A stretch of DNA of 64,000 nt, taken from Frigoribacterium sp. PhB116 (GTDB taxonomy: Bacteria; Actinomycetota; Actinomycetes; Actinomycetales; Microbacteriaceae). The notes below the pieces were generated by a model, which was not told the origin of the DNA, made no database searches, and worked only from the letters and a program-made list of their open reading frames with translations. This document shows, one piece after another, positions 9,122 through 16,265 of the stretch. Each line of letters begins with the position of its first letter. The first letter of the stretch is position 1. Made by a program: the position numbers and the translations under genes. The stretch spans positions 434,001-498,000 of the forward strand of contig NZ_SOBE01000002.1 in the NCBI RefSeq assembly GCF_004364285.1, given 5' to 3'.

Positions 9122-10132
9122 TTGACCACTCCCGTTCTTCCCCCCGAAGGAGGCGGCAGCGCAGCCCAGCGCGCCGACTCCGCCGAGTTCCCCACCCGCT
9201 CTTCCGTGCGCCGTGCCGAGGCCGCCGCCGCGGCGGCCGCCTCCGGGCGTCGCGGCTCGGTGTCGTCCGTCCCCGCCGCGCGACGTGTGCTGCGCTCCGA
9301 GCTCGTCGCGCGCCGTGCCGCCGAGCACCACGCCTCGACGACCGCCGCCGCGGTGCCCGCGACCCGGTCGCGCCTGTCCGTCCGTCGCAGCGTCGTCAGC
9401 GTCACGGTCATGACCGTCACCGCGGGGCTCTTCGGCACGGTGGCGCTGCCCGCCTTCGCCCTCGACCAGGACGACCCGGCCACGAGCGAGGCAGCGGCAG
9501 CAGCCGCCGTCACCGATGCCCGGGTCGCCGGCGGGCAGACGCTCGCCGTCGACGCCGCCGTGACCGGGGTCGACGCCACCCGCGCCGACTGGTCGGCCAC
9601 GTCGCAGGCCACGCTCGACGCCGCCGCGGCAGCGGCCGCCCAGGCGCTCGCCGCCCAGCAGCAGGCGGCGCAGGCCAGCGCGGCAGCCGCCGCGTCCTCG
9701 TCGGCCTCGTCGTCCGCCAGCTCGGCGGGCACCGGCTCCGGGTCGTCGCGCTCGATGGCCACCGAGGCCATCGCCTCCTCCGGGTCGACCGGACAGGCCG
9801 CCGTGTACCAGGCGGCCCTGCAGTACGTCGGCACGCCCTACGTCTTCGGCGGCGCCACGCCCGCCGGCTTCGACTGCTCCGGCTTCGTCATGTACGTCTA
9901 CGCGAAGTTCGGCGTCTCGCTGCCGCACTCGGTCGGCAGCCAGGCCGCCCTCGGCACGACGATCTCGGCGTCCGAGGCGCGCCCCGGCGACGTCGTCGTC
10001 TTCAACGACGGCTCGCACGACGGCTTCTACGCGGGCAACGGGATGATCCTCGATGCGCCGAAGCCCGGCGGGTACGTGAGCGTGCGCCCGCTCTGGAGCA
10101 GCGCGGTGCACTACGTGCGCTACGCCGTCTAG
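9122..10132 (+). CDS. NlpC/P60 family cell-wall peptidase
   Basis: About 336 residues from TTG at 9122, chosen because AGGAG lies about 10 bases upstream; GTG at 9095 is an alternative. The N-terminus is basic and Ala-rich, then comes a hydrophobic signal/anchor near residues 95-115 ending ALPAFA. A long Ala/Gln/Ser-rich linker follows (about 120-210). The C-terminal 120 residues are NlpC/P60 with catalytic C252 (FDCSGF) and H299 (SHDGFY). The usual third polar residue is Asp in ILDAP. The family cuts peptidoglycan stem peptides (D-Glu-diamino acid bond). Expected outside the membrane. Confidence 0.88.
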   Translation: MTTPVLPPEGGGSAAQRADSAEFPTRSSVRRAEAAAAAAASGRRGSVSSVPAARRVLRSELVARRAAEHHASTTAAAVPATRSRLSVRRSVVSVTVMTVTAGLFGTVALPAFALDQDDPATSEAAAAAAVTDARVAGGQTLAVDAAVTGVDATRADWSATSQATLDAAAAAAAQALAAQQQAAQASAAAAASSSASSSASSAGTGSGSSRSMATEAIASSGSTGQAAVYQAALQYVGTPYVFGGATPAGFDCSGFVMYVYAKFGVSLPHSVGSQAALGTTISASEARPGDVVVFNDGSHDGFYAGNGMILDAPKPGGYVSVRPLWSSAVHYVRYAV

Positions 10133-10192
10133 GGGACGGTCGCCCGCCTCCTCGGCTCGGCTGTCGGTCGGGCAGCAGTGAACGAGCAGTGA

Positions 10193-10224
10193 AGAGCCGC
10201 CCCGCCCCTAGGCAGGGCGGCTCT
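10193..10224 (+). terminator. Terminator hairpin after NlpC/P60 gene
   Basis: Perfect 10-bp stem AGAGCCGCCC / GGGCGGCTCT around a 12-base loop, 60 bases after the stop codon. Its 3' half overlaps the predicted -35 of the next transcript. Confidence 0.7.
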
Positions 10225-10237
10225 CGCGGGTTAACCT
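10209..10237 (+). promoter_or_regulatory. Predicted promoter of the small ORF at 10275
   Basis: TAGGCA (10209-10214), 17-base spacer, TAACCT (10232-10237). This fits the housekeeping consensus loosely and sits about 38 bases before the small ORF start. Confidence 0.45.
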
Positions 10238-10274
10238 GGCGATCTCGGAGTTCCGCTGAGACCAGGAGCGTCAC

Positions 10275-10349
10275 ATGAGCCGTACGACAGCCACCCGCAC
10301 CATGGGTGCGCTGTCGCACGAGCACATACGACACACCGCCGTTCGATAG
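10275..10349 (+). CDS. Small ORF, 24 residues, leader-peptide-like
   Basis: ATG at 10275 with AGGAG 6 bases upstream, ending in TAG at 10347-10349. The peptide is basic and His/Arg/Thr-rich: it starts MSRTTATRTM and ends HIRHTAVR. One base after the stop lies a perfect intrinsic terminator. This promoter, RBS, short ORF and terminator layout is that of a peptide leader/attenuator or of a stand-alone micro-protein gene. The HNH nuclease gene follows 86 bases after the terminator. There is no run of one amino acid as in classic amino-acid attenuators. Neither a function nor homologues are known to me. Confidence 0.5.
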   Translation: MSRTTATRTMGALSHEHIRHTAVR

Positions 10350-10350
10350 A

Positions 10351-10376
10351 GCACCGTCATCCGTGACGGTGCTTTT
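10351..10376 (+). terminator. Intrinsic terminator with U-run
   Basis: GCACCGTCA - TCCG - TGACGGTGC followed by TTTT (10373-10376). A 9-bp perfect stem plus T-run is the most textbook terminator in the window, and T-runs are rare here. Confidence 0.85.
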
Positions 10377-10461
10377 CTCGTCCCGTCGGCCTGCTGGCCC
10401 CCGCTGCCCCGAGAGCAGTCGAATCCCTGGAAGCCGTCCAGGGTGCTTCGAAAGGGAAAGC

Positions 10462-10956
10462 ATGCGCACTCTCGTCCTCAACGCCGGCTTCGAGCCCCTC
10501 GCCGTCGTGTCGTTCCGTCGGGCCCTCGTGCTCGTGATGACCCAGAAGGCGACGGTCGTCTCGGCCGACGCCGACCATCCCGTGCTCGGCGCCGGGTTCG
10601 CCTTCGACCGGCCGTCGGTGATCGTGCTGACGCGCTACGTCCGCATCCCGCACGGGCGCACCGTGCCCGTCTCGCGTCGCGGGGTGCTGCGCCGCGACGC
10701 GCACCACTGCGCCTACTGCGGCCGGTCGGCGTCGACGATCGACCACGTGCAGCCGCGGTCACGAGGAGGCGCCGACAGCTGGGAGAACCTGGTCGCGTGC
10801 TGCCTCCGCTGCAACAACGTCAAGAGCGACCGGACTCCGACCGAGATGGGCTGGACCCTGCGTTGGCAGCCGAAGGCGCCGCACGGCGTCGGCTGGGTCG
10901 TGCGCGGCACCGACCGGCCGCAGGCGGAGTGGGACGAGTACCTCGCGGCGGCGTGA
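10462..10956 (+). CDS. HNH endonuclease family protein
   Basis: A 164-residue HNH-type nuclease of the widespread actinobacterial group beginning MRTLVLNAGFEPL. The C-terminal half has the zinc-binding pairs CAYCG and CLRCN flanking the HNH core DHVQPRSRGG...WENLVACC. The start is ATG at 10462 with AAAGGGA upstream; the frame extends further upstream without family similarity. The family is predicted to cut DNA, but the cellular role of this short conserved group is not established. A small ORF plus terminator precedes it and a nested palindrome follows it. Confidence 0.88.
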   Translation: MRTLVLNAGFEPLAVVSFRRALVLVMTQKATVVSADADHPVLGAGFAFDRPSVIVLTRYVRIPHGRTVPVSRRGVLRRDAHHCAYCGRSASTIDHVQPRSRGGADSWENLVACCLRCNNVKSDRTPTEMGWTLRWQPKAPHGVGWVVRGTDRPQAEWDEYLAAA

Positions 10957-10986
10957 GCCGCACCGCAGCTGCGGGGTTGCCCTTGC

Positions 10987-11046
10987 GAACCTCGTTCCGT
11001 TCAAAGAACCGCGTTGCAACGCGGTTCCTTGAACGGAACGCGGTTC
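10987..11046. repeat. 60-bp nested palindrome, copy a (X = GAACCGCG)
   Basis: Plan 8-11-8-6-8-11-8: X GAACCTCG, Y TTCCGTTCAAA, X GAACCGCG, loop TTGCAA, X' CGCGGTTC, Y' CTTGAACGGAA, X' CGCGGTTC. Arms pair over 27 bases with two mismatches. It lies between the HNH gene and the tRNA gene, 30 bases after the HNH stop, and may end HNH transcription. Confidence 0.9.
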
Positions 11047-11091
11047 TTCGGCGTCCCGAGGAGGGGCGGGCAGCAGGAGGTGCGGGTTCGG

Positions 11092-11097
11092 TAGACT
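11092..11097 (+). promoter_or_regulatory. -10 box of the tRNA gene
   Basis: TAGACT matches the actinobacterial TANNNT -10 and ends 10 bases before the tRNA, a normal distance to a transcript start. The -35 is not clear. Confidence 0.5.
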
Positions 11098-11107
11098 CGC
11101 CCGGTCA

Positions 11108-11179
11108 GCCTCTGTAGCTCAATGGAAGAGCAGTTCCGTCCTAAGGAAAGGGTTGGGGGTTCGAGTCCCTCCAGGGGCA
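11108..11179 (+). tRNA. tRNA-Arg (anticodon CCU)
   Basis: Cloverleaf by eye: acceptor GCCTCTG / CAGGGGC with discriminator A, D-arm with AGCTCAATGG, anticodon loop with CCT flanked as GTCCTAA, T-arm GGGGGTTCGAGTCCC. The CCU anticodon reads AGG, a rare codon in such genomes. CCA is not encoded. It is followed directly by the 86-bp tandem array. Confidence 0.93.
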
Positions 11180-11446
11180 CTCCCTCGCTGACGCTCGCGG
11201 CGCCCCTTCCGGGACTCGAACCCCCGCGGCCCGATGACCCTGCGCGTCATCCCCGTCCAGGGGCACTCCCTCGCTGACGCTCGCGGCGCCCCTTCCGGGA
11301 CTCGAACCCCCGCGGCCCGATGACGCTGCGCGTCATCCCCGTCCAGGGGCACTCCCTCGCTGACGCTCGCGGCGCCCCTTCCGGACCTCGAACCCCCGCG
11401 GCCCCATGACCCTGCGCGTCATCCCCGTCCAGGGGCACTCCCTCGC
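11171..11446. repeat. 86-bp tandem repeats (3 full copies + partial) on the tRNA 3' end
   Basis: Copies begin at 11171, 11257 and 11343, with a partial fourth at 11429, all exactly 86 bases apart and differing at only a few positions. Each begins with the last bases of the tRNA (CCAGGGGCA). Each also contains, inverted, a copy of the T-arm and acceptor segment (GGGACTCGAACCCCC), so tRNA 3' half plus repeat forms a long hairpin. An inner GATGACGCTGCGCGTCATC stem is present. Any protein encoded here would be an artefact of the repeat. No integrase is nearby. Confidence 0.88.
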
Positions 11447-11475
11447 GGGTGCGTGAACCTGCGGTCGACGGGCGG

Positions 11476-12009
11476 CTACCGGCTCGGCGAGCCCGGCAGC
11501 GCCACCGCGTACTTGAAGCCGACGTGCGAGTCGACGAAGCCGAGCCTCAGGTAGAAGCGGTGAGCATCGGTGCGCGCGGCGTCCGACGTCAGCTGCACCA
11601 GGGGCGTGCGGAGCTCGACGGCGGCCCCGTCGACCACCCATCGCATCAGCGCGCTGCCGATGCCGGACGAGCGCTCCGTGCTCGCGACACGGACCGCCTC
11701 GACGAGCAACCGGGTGCTGCCCCGTCGGGTCATGCCGGGGACGACCGTCAGCTGCAGCGTCCCGACGACCACCCCGTCCCGGTCCTCGGCGACGACGAGG
11801 TCGTTGCTCGGGTCATCGACGATGCGACCGAGCGCCGACGCGTACGCGTCCACGTCCTCCTCGTCGGCGACGTCGCCTCGGCCTGCGCTGACCGGGTCGT
11901 CGGCCAGCAGCCGCATGACGGCGTGGAGGTCGTCCGGCACCGCTCGTCGGACGAGCACGTCGGCGCCACGGGCCGAGACGACGACGGGGAGCCTCAGGTC
12001 GCTGATCAT
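11476..12009 (-). CDS. GNAT family N-acetyltransferase
   Basis: A 177-residue Gcn5-related acetyltransferase. The core fold is recognisable from VRRAVPDDLHAVMRLL near the N-terminus, VVGTLQLTVVPGM, the acetyl-CoA loop RSSGIGSALMRW and RFYLRLGFVDSHVGFK at the end. ATG at 12009 is the start that keeps the family N-terminus. The substrate is unknown; small molecules such as amines or antibiotics are typical. It follows the alpha/beta hydrolase gene by 64 bases on the same strand and may be co-transcribed with it. Confidence 0.85.
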   Translation of the reverse strand: MISDLRLPVVVSARGADVLVRRAVPDDLHAVMRLLADDPVSAGRGDVADEEDVDAYASALGRIVDDPSNDLVVAEDRDGVVVGTLQLTVVPGMTRRGSTRLLVEAVRVASTERSSGIGSALMRWVVDGAAVELRTPLVQLTSDAARTDAHRFYLRLGFVDSHVGFKYAVALPGSPSR

Positions 12010-12073
12010 GGTCCATTCTCTCTGCACGCGTCCGCGGCGGAAGGGGGGTGCGGAGCGCTCAGGTGCGGTGCGC

Positions 12074-12937
12074 TCAGGCCTGGTCCGCGAGCCAGTCCCT
12101 GATCGTGCCGGCGACCTCGTCCAGGTGCGACTCGAGGAGGAAGTGCCCGCCGTCGACGAGCTCCACCCGAGCCTCGGGGGAGTCCTCGAGGAACGCGCTC
12201 GCGCCCGCGGCGGCGAAGATCTCGTCGTTGCGTCCCCAGATGGCCAGGACGGGGACGCCGGAGGTGCGGAGCCAGTCGTGGACCGCCGGGTACAGGGCGC
12301 GGTTGGTCGCGTAGTCGCGGAAGAGGTCGAGCTGGACGTCGTCCTGCCCGGGGCGGGCGAGGAGCGCGAGGTCGTGCTCCCAGGCGTCGGGGTCGACGGT
12401 CGTGGGGTCGGGCACGCCGTGGGTGTACTGCCACTCGACGGCCTCCCGCCCGAGCGCGGGGCGGAGCGCGTCGCGGGTCTCGTCGGTCCGCTCGGCGCCG
12501 TCGGCCCAGATCCCGTCCCAGAAGCTCGGCACAAAGCCGTCCTCGTAGGCGTTGCCGTTCTGGGTGATGACGCCCGTGACGGCCGCGGGGTCTGCGAGGG
12601 CGAGACGCCAGCCGATCGGGGCGCCGTAGTCCTGGACGTAGGCCGTGTACCGCTCGATCCCGAGCGTGGAGAGGAACCGTCCGGTCACGGCGGCGAGGGC
12701 CTCGAAGGTGTAGTCGAACTCGTCGGTCGACGGGGCCGACGAGCGACCGAAGCCGAGGTGGTCGGGTGCCACCACGCGGTACCGGTCGGCCAGCGCCGGG
12801 ATGAGGTGCCGGAACATGTGGGAGCTCGACGGGTACCCGTGCAGGAGGAGCAGCACGGGGGCGTCGGCGGGCCCGGCCTCCCGGTAGAACACGTCGTGCC
12901 CGTCGACGGAGACGGTGCGGTGGTGGACGGCGACCAT
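12074..12937 (-). CDS. Alpha/beta hydrolase with Asp nucleophile (epoxide hydrolase / dehalogenase branch)
   Basis: A 287-residue alpha/beta-hydrolase. The oxyanion segment HGYPSSSHMFR is followed by VQDYGAPIG, where the nucleophile elbow carries Asp instead of Ser. That marks the epoxide-hydrolase / haloacid- and haloalkane-dehalogenase branch. The rest of the triad is visible as D in WGRNDEIF and H in DGGHFLLE. The enzyme should therefore act through an ester intermediate on Asp; the substrate is unknown. It is transcribed away from a CGNR-type regulator across an 86-base AT-rich gap, so that protein is its likely repressor or sensor. Confidence 0.88.
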   Translation of the reverse strand: MVAVHHRTVSVDGHDVFYREAGPADAPVLLLLHGYPSSSHMFRHLIPALADRYRVVAPDHLGFGRSSAPSTDEFDYTFEALAAVTGRFLSTLGIERYTAYVQDYGAPIGWRLALADPAAVTGVITQNGNAYEDGFVPSFWDGIWADGAERTDETRDALRPALGREAVEWQYTHGVPDPTTVDPDAWEHDLALLARPGQDDVQLDLFRDYATNRALYPAVHDWLRTSGVPVLAIWGRNDEIFAAAGASAFLEDSPEARVELVDGGHFLLESHLDEVAGTIRDWLADQA

Positions 12938-13023
12938 GAGTAACCCCTTTAAATTGTTTTACCGGTTAGGCGACGGTAGCATGGGTCAGGTCGCGCCGGA
13001 CGGGTGCGAGGAGACGAGGACCG
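12938..13023. promoter_or_regulatory. Divergent promoter region, hydrolase / CGNR regulator
   Basis: The gap holds an AT-rich block (TTTAAATTGTTTTACC) and an ACCGGT palindrome at 12961-12966, unusual in this GC-rich DNA. It is the likely operator for the divergent CGNR protein. Confidence 0.4.
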
Positions 13024-13521
13024 ATGCTGACGGACGAAGAGCTGCTGCTGGCCGTGCTCAACAGCGCCCCGGTGGTGGACGGGCACCCGACGGACGACCT
13101 CGAGGGCGACCAGGGTCGCGAACTGGCCCGGAGCTGGGGAGGCGTCGGCTCGGTCGACGAGGTCGCTCAGCTCCGCCGGGCTCGCGCGGCCCTCCAGGCC
13201 GTGATCCGCGGGGCAGGGCCCGAGGCGGTCGACGAGCTCGCGCGCGTGGTCGAGGGGGCGGTGCGCACGCCTCGCGTCACGTCCGAGGGCGTGGTCTGGG
13301 ACCTCGCCGCGGCGGACGACGACCGCCTCGCGACCACGGCCGTCCTGGCGTGGTCACACGTCGCCGAGCAGTTCCCGGGTCGCGTCCGCGCCTGCGCGAA
13401 CGACGAGTGCAACCTGTTCCTCGTCGACCACAGTCGCCCCGGCACCGCGAAGTGGTGCTCCATGGCGACCTGCGGCAACAGGATGAAGGCCCGAGCGCAC
13501 GCCGGTCGTCTCCGGGCCTGA
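13024..13521 (+). CDS. CGNR zinc-finger family regulator
   Basis: A 165-residue protein with the ABATE/CGNR layout: a helical N-terminal domain (1-115) and a C-terminal zinc finger with Cys pairs CANDEC and CSMATC followed by CGNRMKARAH. The family is thought to bind DNA and to control adjacent stress or detoxification genes. Divergent placement next to the Asp-nucleophile hydrolase supports control of that gene (inference). Length is somewhat short for the family. Confidence 0.85.
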   Translation: MLTDEELLLAVLNSAPVVDGHPTDDLEGDQGRELARSWGGVGSVDEVAQLRRARAALQAVIRGAGPEAVDELARVVEGAVRTPRVTSEGVVWDLAAADDDRLATTAVLAWSHVAEQFPGRVRACANDECNLFLVDHSRPGTAKWCSMATCGNRMKARAHAGRLRA

Positions 13522-13541
13522 CAGGGGCGCTCGTCTGGTCC

Positions 13542-13587
13542 GCGACACGCCCGGGATGTAGACAGCGACACGCCCGGGCTGTACTGT
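13542..13587 (+). promoter_or_regulatory. Promoter with 23-bp direct repeat upstream of rtcB transcript
   Basis: GCGACACGCCCGGG followed by TGTA occurs twice, at 13542 and 13565, 23 bases apart. A housekeeping-type promoter can be drawn through it: TAGACA (13559-13564), 17-base spacer, TACTGT (13582-13587). The second repeat lies in the spacer, so a protein bound there could control initiation. Confidence 0.5.
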
Positions 13588-13660
13588 CGCCTCTCGTGCC
13601 GACAGTCGGCACGCCCGTCGCCTCGTCGACGTCGAGCACCCCGAGAGGGAGGACCGCACC

Positions 13661-13795
13661 GTGTCGAACCGCACCATGACCGACAGCCGTGCACCGCGCC
13701 TCCTCGACGGCCGTGGCCCTGCCTGGTATCTCGCGCAGCACGCACTGCCCGAGCAGCAGCAGACCACCCTGCTCGAACTCGACACCCTCTCGTAG
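13661..13795 (+). CDS. Small ORF, 44 residues, upstream of rtcB
   Basis: GTG at 13661 with GGGAGG 8 bases upstream, ending TAG at 13793. The peptide begins MSNRTMTDSRAPRLLDGRG and has a middle PAWYLAQHALPEQQQ segment ending in a Leu-rich stretch. No family recognised. It lies between a predicted promoter and rtcB (135 bases downstream) on the same strand, so it could be a leader or a small partner protein. Codon use looks like that of ordinary genes here (GC-rich third positions). Confidence 0.45.
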   Translation: MSNRTMTDSRAPRLLDGRGPAWYLAQHALPEQQQTTLLELDTLS

Positions 13796-13930
13796 GCCGC
13801 CCGCGTCACCCGACGCCCCGCGCCCACGAGGGCCGGGGCGCATCTCTCGCATCCACCGACACTGCAGGGTCGGCGTGCGTCCGTCCGCCCCGGACGACGA
13901 CACCCCACCCCACAGAGGACCGAGAGGACC

Positions 13931-15097
13931 ATGGAGAAGATCACTGCCCGGCTGTTCAGCTGGGCCAGCCTGCTCGAGGAGAAGACCGAGCAGCAGGCCA
14001 GGACGACGTCGACGATGCCGTTCATCTACCCGCACCTCGCGCTGATGCCCGACGCCCACCTGGGCCTCGGCGCCACCGTCGGGTCGGTGATCCCGACGCT
14101 CGGCGCCGTGATGCCGGCCGCCGTCGGCGTCGACATCGGCTGCGGCATGATCGCCGTGCGCACGCAGTTCACGGCGGCCGACCTGCCGACCGACCGCAAG
14201 CCGCTGCGCGAGCAGATCGAGCGGGCCGTGCCGACCTCGGCGGGCGCCTACAACCGGAAGGTCGTCGCGACCGCCGAGCCGCGCATAGCCGAGCTCGAGG
14301 CACTGGCGGCCGAGGCCGGCTTCGACCCGGCCTCGTACGCCCGCACCTGGCAGCTGCAGCTCGGCACGCTGGGCAGCGGCAACCACTTCATCGAGGTCAG
14401 CCTCGACGAGACGGACGCCGTCTGGCTGTTCCTGCACTCGGGCAGCCGGGGCGTCGGCAACAAGATCGCCCAGGCGCACATCAAGGTCGCCCAGGCGGCC
14501 ATGAAGCGCTGGTGGATCACGCTGCCCGACCCTGACCTCGCCTACCTCGTCGAGGGCACGGCCGAGTTCGACCGGTACATCGCCGAGCTCGGCTGGGCAC
14601 AGCGCTTCGCCCTGCTCAACCGCGAGGAGATGATGGACAGGGTGGTCCGCCAGTTCGCCGACTGGGTCGGCGTGCCGGTGGAGGAGCAGGAGCGGATCAA
14701 CTGCCACCACAACTTCACGCAGCGCGAGCGACACTTCGGCAAGGACGTGTGGCTCAGCCGCAAGGGCGCCATCTCGGCGAGGGCGGGGCAGGCCGGGCTG
14801 GTCCCCGGCAGCATGGGCACCGCCTCCTACGTGGTCGAGGGCAAGGGGAACCCCGTCGCCCTCGAGTCGTCGCCGCACGGCGCCGGCCGGGCGTACTCGC
14901 GGAGCGCGGCCCGCAAGGCGTTCACGCACGACGAGCTCCGCACCGCGATGGAGGGGATCGAGTACCGCGACACCGACGCGTTCCTCGACGAGATCCCCGC
15001 GGCGTACAAGCCGATCGACCAGGTGATGGCGGACGCGGCCGAGCTCGTCACGATCCGCCACACGCTGCGGCAGATCGTCAACGTGAAGGGCGACTAG
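13931..15097 (+). CDS. rtcB: RtcB family RNA ligase
   Basis: A 388-residue RtcB ligase, which joins 2',3'-cyclic phosphate or 3'-phosphate RNA ends to 5'-OH ends using GTP and Mn2+. Metal and guanylylation motifs are visible: MPDAHLGLGATVG, VGVDIGCGM, GSGNHFIEV, FLHSGSRGVG, NCHHNF and PGSMGTASYVVEGKG. The C-terminus carries the EIPAAYKPIDQVMADAAELV segment. Length fits the shorter RtcB group common in actinobacteria. No archease or RtcA gene is adjacent; a 44-residue ORF precedes it. Likely role: RNA repair or tRNA healing after damage. Confidence 0.94.
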   Translation: MEKITARLFSWASLLEEKTEQQARTTSTMPFIYPHLALMPDAHLGLGATVGSVIPTLGAVMPAAVGVDIGCGMIAVRTQFTAADLPTDRKPLREQIERAVPTSAGAYNRKVVATAEPRIAELEALAAEAGFDPASYARTWQLQLGTLGSGNHFIEVSLDETDAVWLFLHSGSRGVGNKIAQAHIKVAQAAMKRWWITLPDPDLAYLVEGTAEFDRYIAELGWAQRFALLNREEMMDRVVRQFADWVGVPVEEQERINCHHNFTQRERHFGKDVWLSRKGAISARAGQAGLVPGSMGTASYVVEGKGNPVALESSPHGAGRAYSRSAARKAFTHDELRTAMEGIEYRDTDAFLDEIPAAYKPIDQVMADAAELVTIRHTLRQIVNVKGD

Positions 15098-15108
15098 CAG
15101 GGCACCGA

Positions 15109-15149
15109 GGAGGTGCGGGCCGGGTCGCCGGGACCCGGTCGGCACCTCC
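15109..15149 (+). terminator. Terminator hairpin after rtcB
   Basis: Stem GGAGGTGC-GGGCCGGGTC with its complement GACCCGGTC-GCACCTCC around GCCGG, 12 bases after the rtcB stop. No T-run. Confidence 0.75.
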
Positions 15150-15303
15150 CGGGGCCAAGACAGCGACGGTGCTGCGGGGGACCCCTCCCCAGGGCTGACT
15201 TCCCTGCCCGTGATCCCCACGGCCCGGTCGGGGGCCTGCGCCGGCGGCGTCGCGCGTGACAGGGTCGTGGTGACCCCGGCCCCGATCTCGAGGAGACCCG
15301 CCC

Positions 15304-16233
15304 ATGCCGACCACGTTCCCGTTCGGCCGCGTCAGGCCGATCATGCTCCGGGTGGTGATCGCCTCCCTCGTGGTGGCGGCGGTCGTGGCCATCGTCTCGA
15401 TCGCCACGGCGAACTTCGGCGACACCTCGTGGCGCCTGATCGGCACAGCCGTGCTCTTCACGGCCTTCGCCCTCTTCTCCTGGTACGACGCAGACGTGTC
15501 GTCCCGGCGCAGCTCGGCCTTCGCCGTCGTCAGCTTCAGCGTCTCGATCTACCTGTTCGTCGCGGGCATGGCGAAGATCTGGGCTCCGGCACGGACGCTC
15601 GCCGACCCGGACGGCTACGCCCCGTGGTCGCCGTTCGACGGGTTCCTCGGCTGGGTGCTCCTCGCCGTGATCGCGCGGGTGGCGCTGTTGCACGTGCACC
15701 TCGTGCTGGCCATCGGGGCTCGCCTCCGGTACCGCGTCATGTCCGTGGTCACGACGGTGACGCTCGTGCTCGTGGGCACGTTGGCCGCGCTGCTCACCCT
15801 GCCGGTGCTGTTCACGTGGTTCGACGTCCACGAGACGTACTGGCGGGCGGTCGGCGTCGTGGCCGTGCTCGACGCCCTCGGCACGGTGCTCGTGCCGCTC
15901 GGGTACCAGCTGTTCGCCGGGGCGTCGCCGCGGGGTGGGTCCGAGGGTGGCACAGCCCGGGCCGGTGTGACGTCGGTGCCGTCCGAGCAGCAGGCAGGTG
16001 CGTGGACGACGGGCGCACCTGGTCCCGAGGCCGAGTCTGCCGCCTCCTCGGCGGGGTTCCGGCCGCCCGCGACGGCGTACGCGCGCCCGGGGCAGCGGTC
16101 GCTCCAGTGGCCGCGCTACGACGACGGCACGCTGCTGCCGGTGGGGGCCGACGGCGGCCCGGACTTCCGAGGGGTCGTCGGGTACGACGACTGGGCACAG
16201 CAGCAGCAGGGCACCGGGAGCCGCCCGCTGTGA
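15304..16233 (+). CDS. Multi-pass membrane protein of unknown function
   Basis: A 309-residue protein. About five or six hydrophobic helices occupy residues 12-205. Residues 205-309 are a Gly/Ala/Pro-rich, probably disordered cytoplasmic tail ending in a Tyr/Asp/Gln-rich piece. ATG at 15304 follows a GAGGAGA-type ribosome site. I do not recognise a transporter or enzyme motif. It precedes a PAP2 phosphatase gene by 32 bases in the same direction and may share its transcript. Confidence 0.75.
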   Translation: MPTTFPFGRVRPIMLRVVIASLVVAAVVAIVSIATANFGDTSWRLIGTAVLFTAFALFSWYDADVSSRRSSAFAVVSFSVSIYLFVAGMAKIWAPARTLADPDGYAPWSPFDGFLGWVLLAVIARVALLHVHLVLAIGARLRYRVMSVVTTVTLVLVGTLAALLTLPVLFTWFDVHETYWRAVGVVAVLDALGTVLVPLGYQLFAGASPRGGSEGGTARAGVTSVPSEQQAGAWTTGAPGPEAESAASSAGFRPPATAYARPGQRSLQWPRYDDGTLLPVGADGGPDFRGVVGYDDWAQQQQGTGSRPL

Positions 16234-16265
16234 GGCGGGGACGACCGGGGAGGCAGACTGGTCCC

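Noticed and set aside
11171-11446. Evenly spaced repeats considered as a CRISPR array
   Set aside because: The 86-bp units are contiguous and identical along their length, with no variable spacers and no cas genes; they are a tandem repeat tied to the tRNA.
11108-11446. Active integrative element at the tRNA
   Set aside because: No integrase, excisionase or phage gene is found near the tRNA; only the tandem array remains.
11119-11641. Repetitive open frames on the minus strand over the tRNA and array
   Set aside because: They only translate the 86-bp repeat and the complement of the tRNA; no ribosome site or family similarity.
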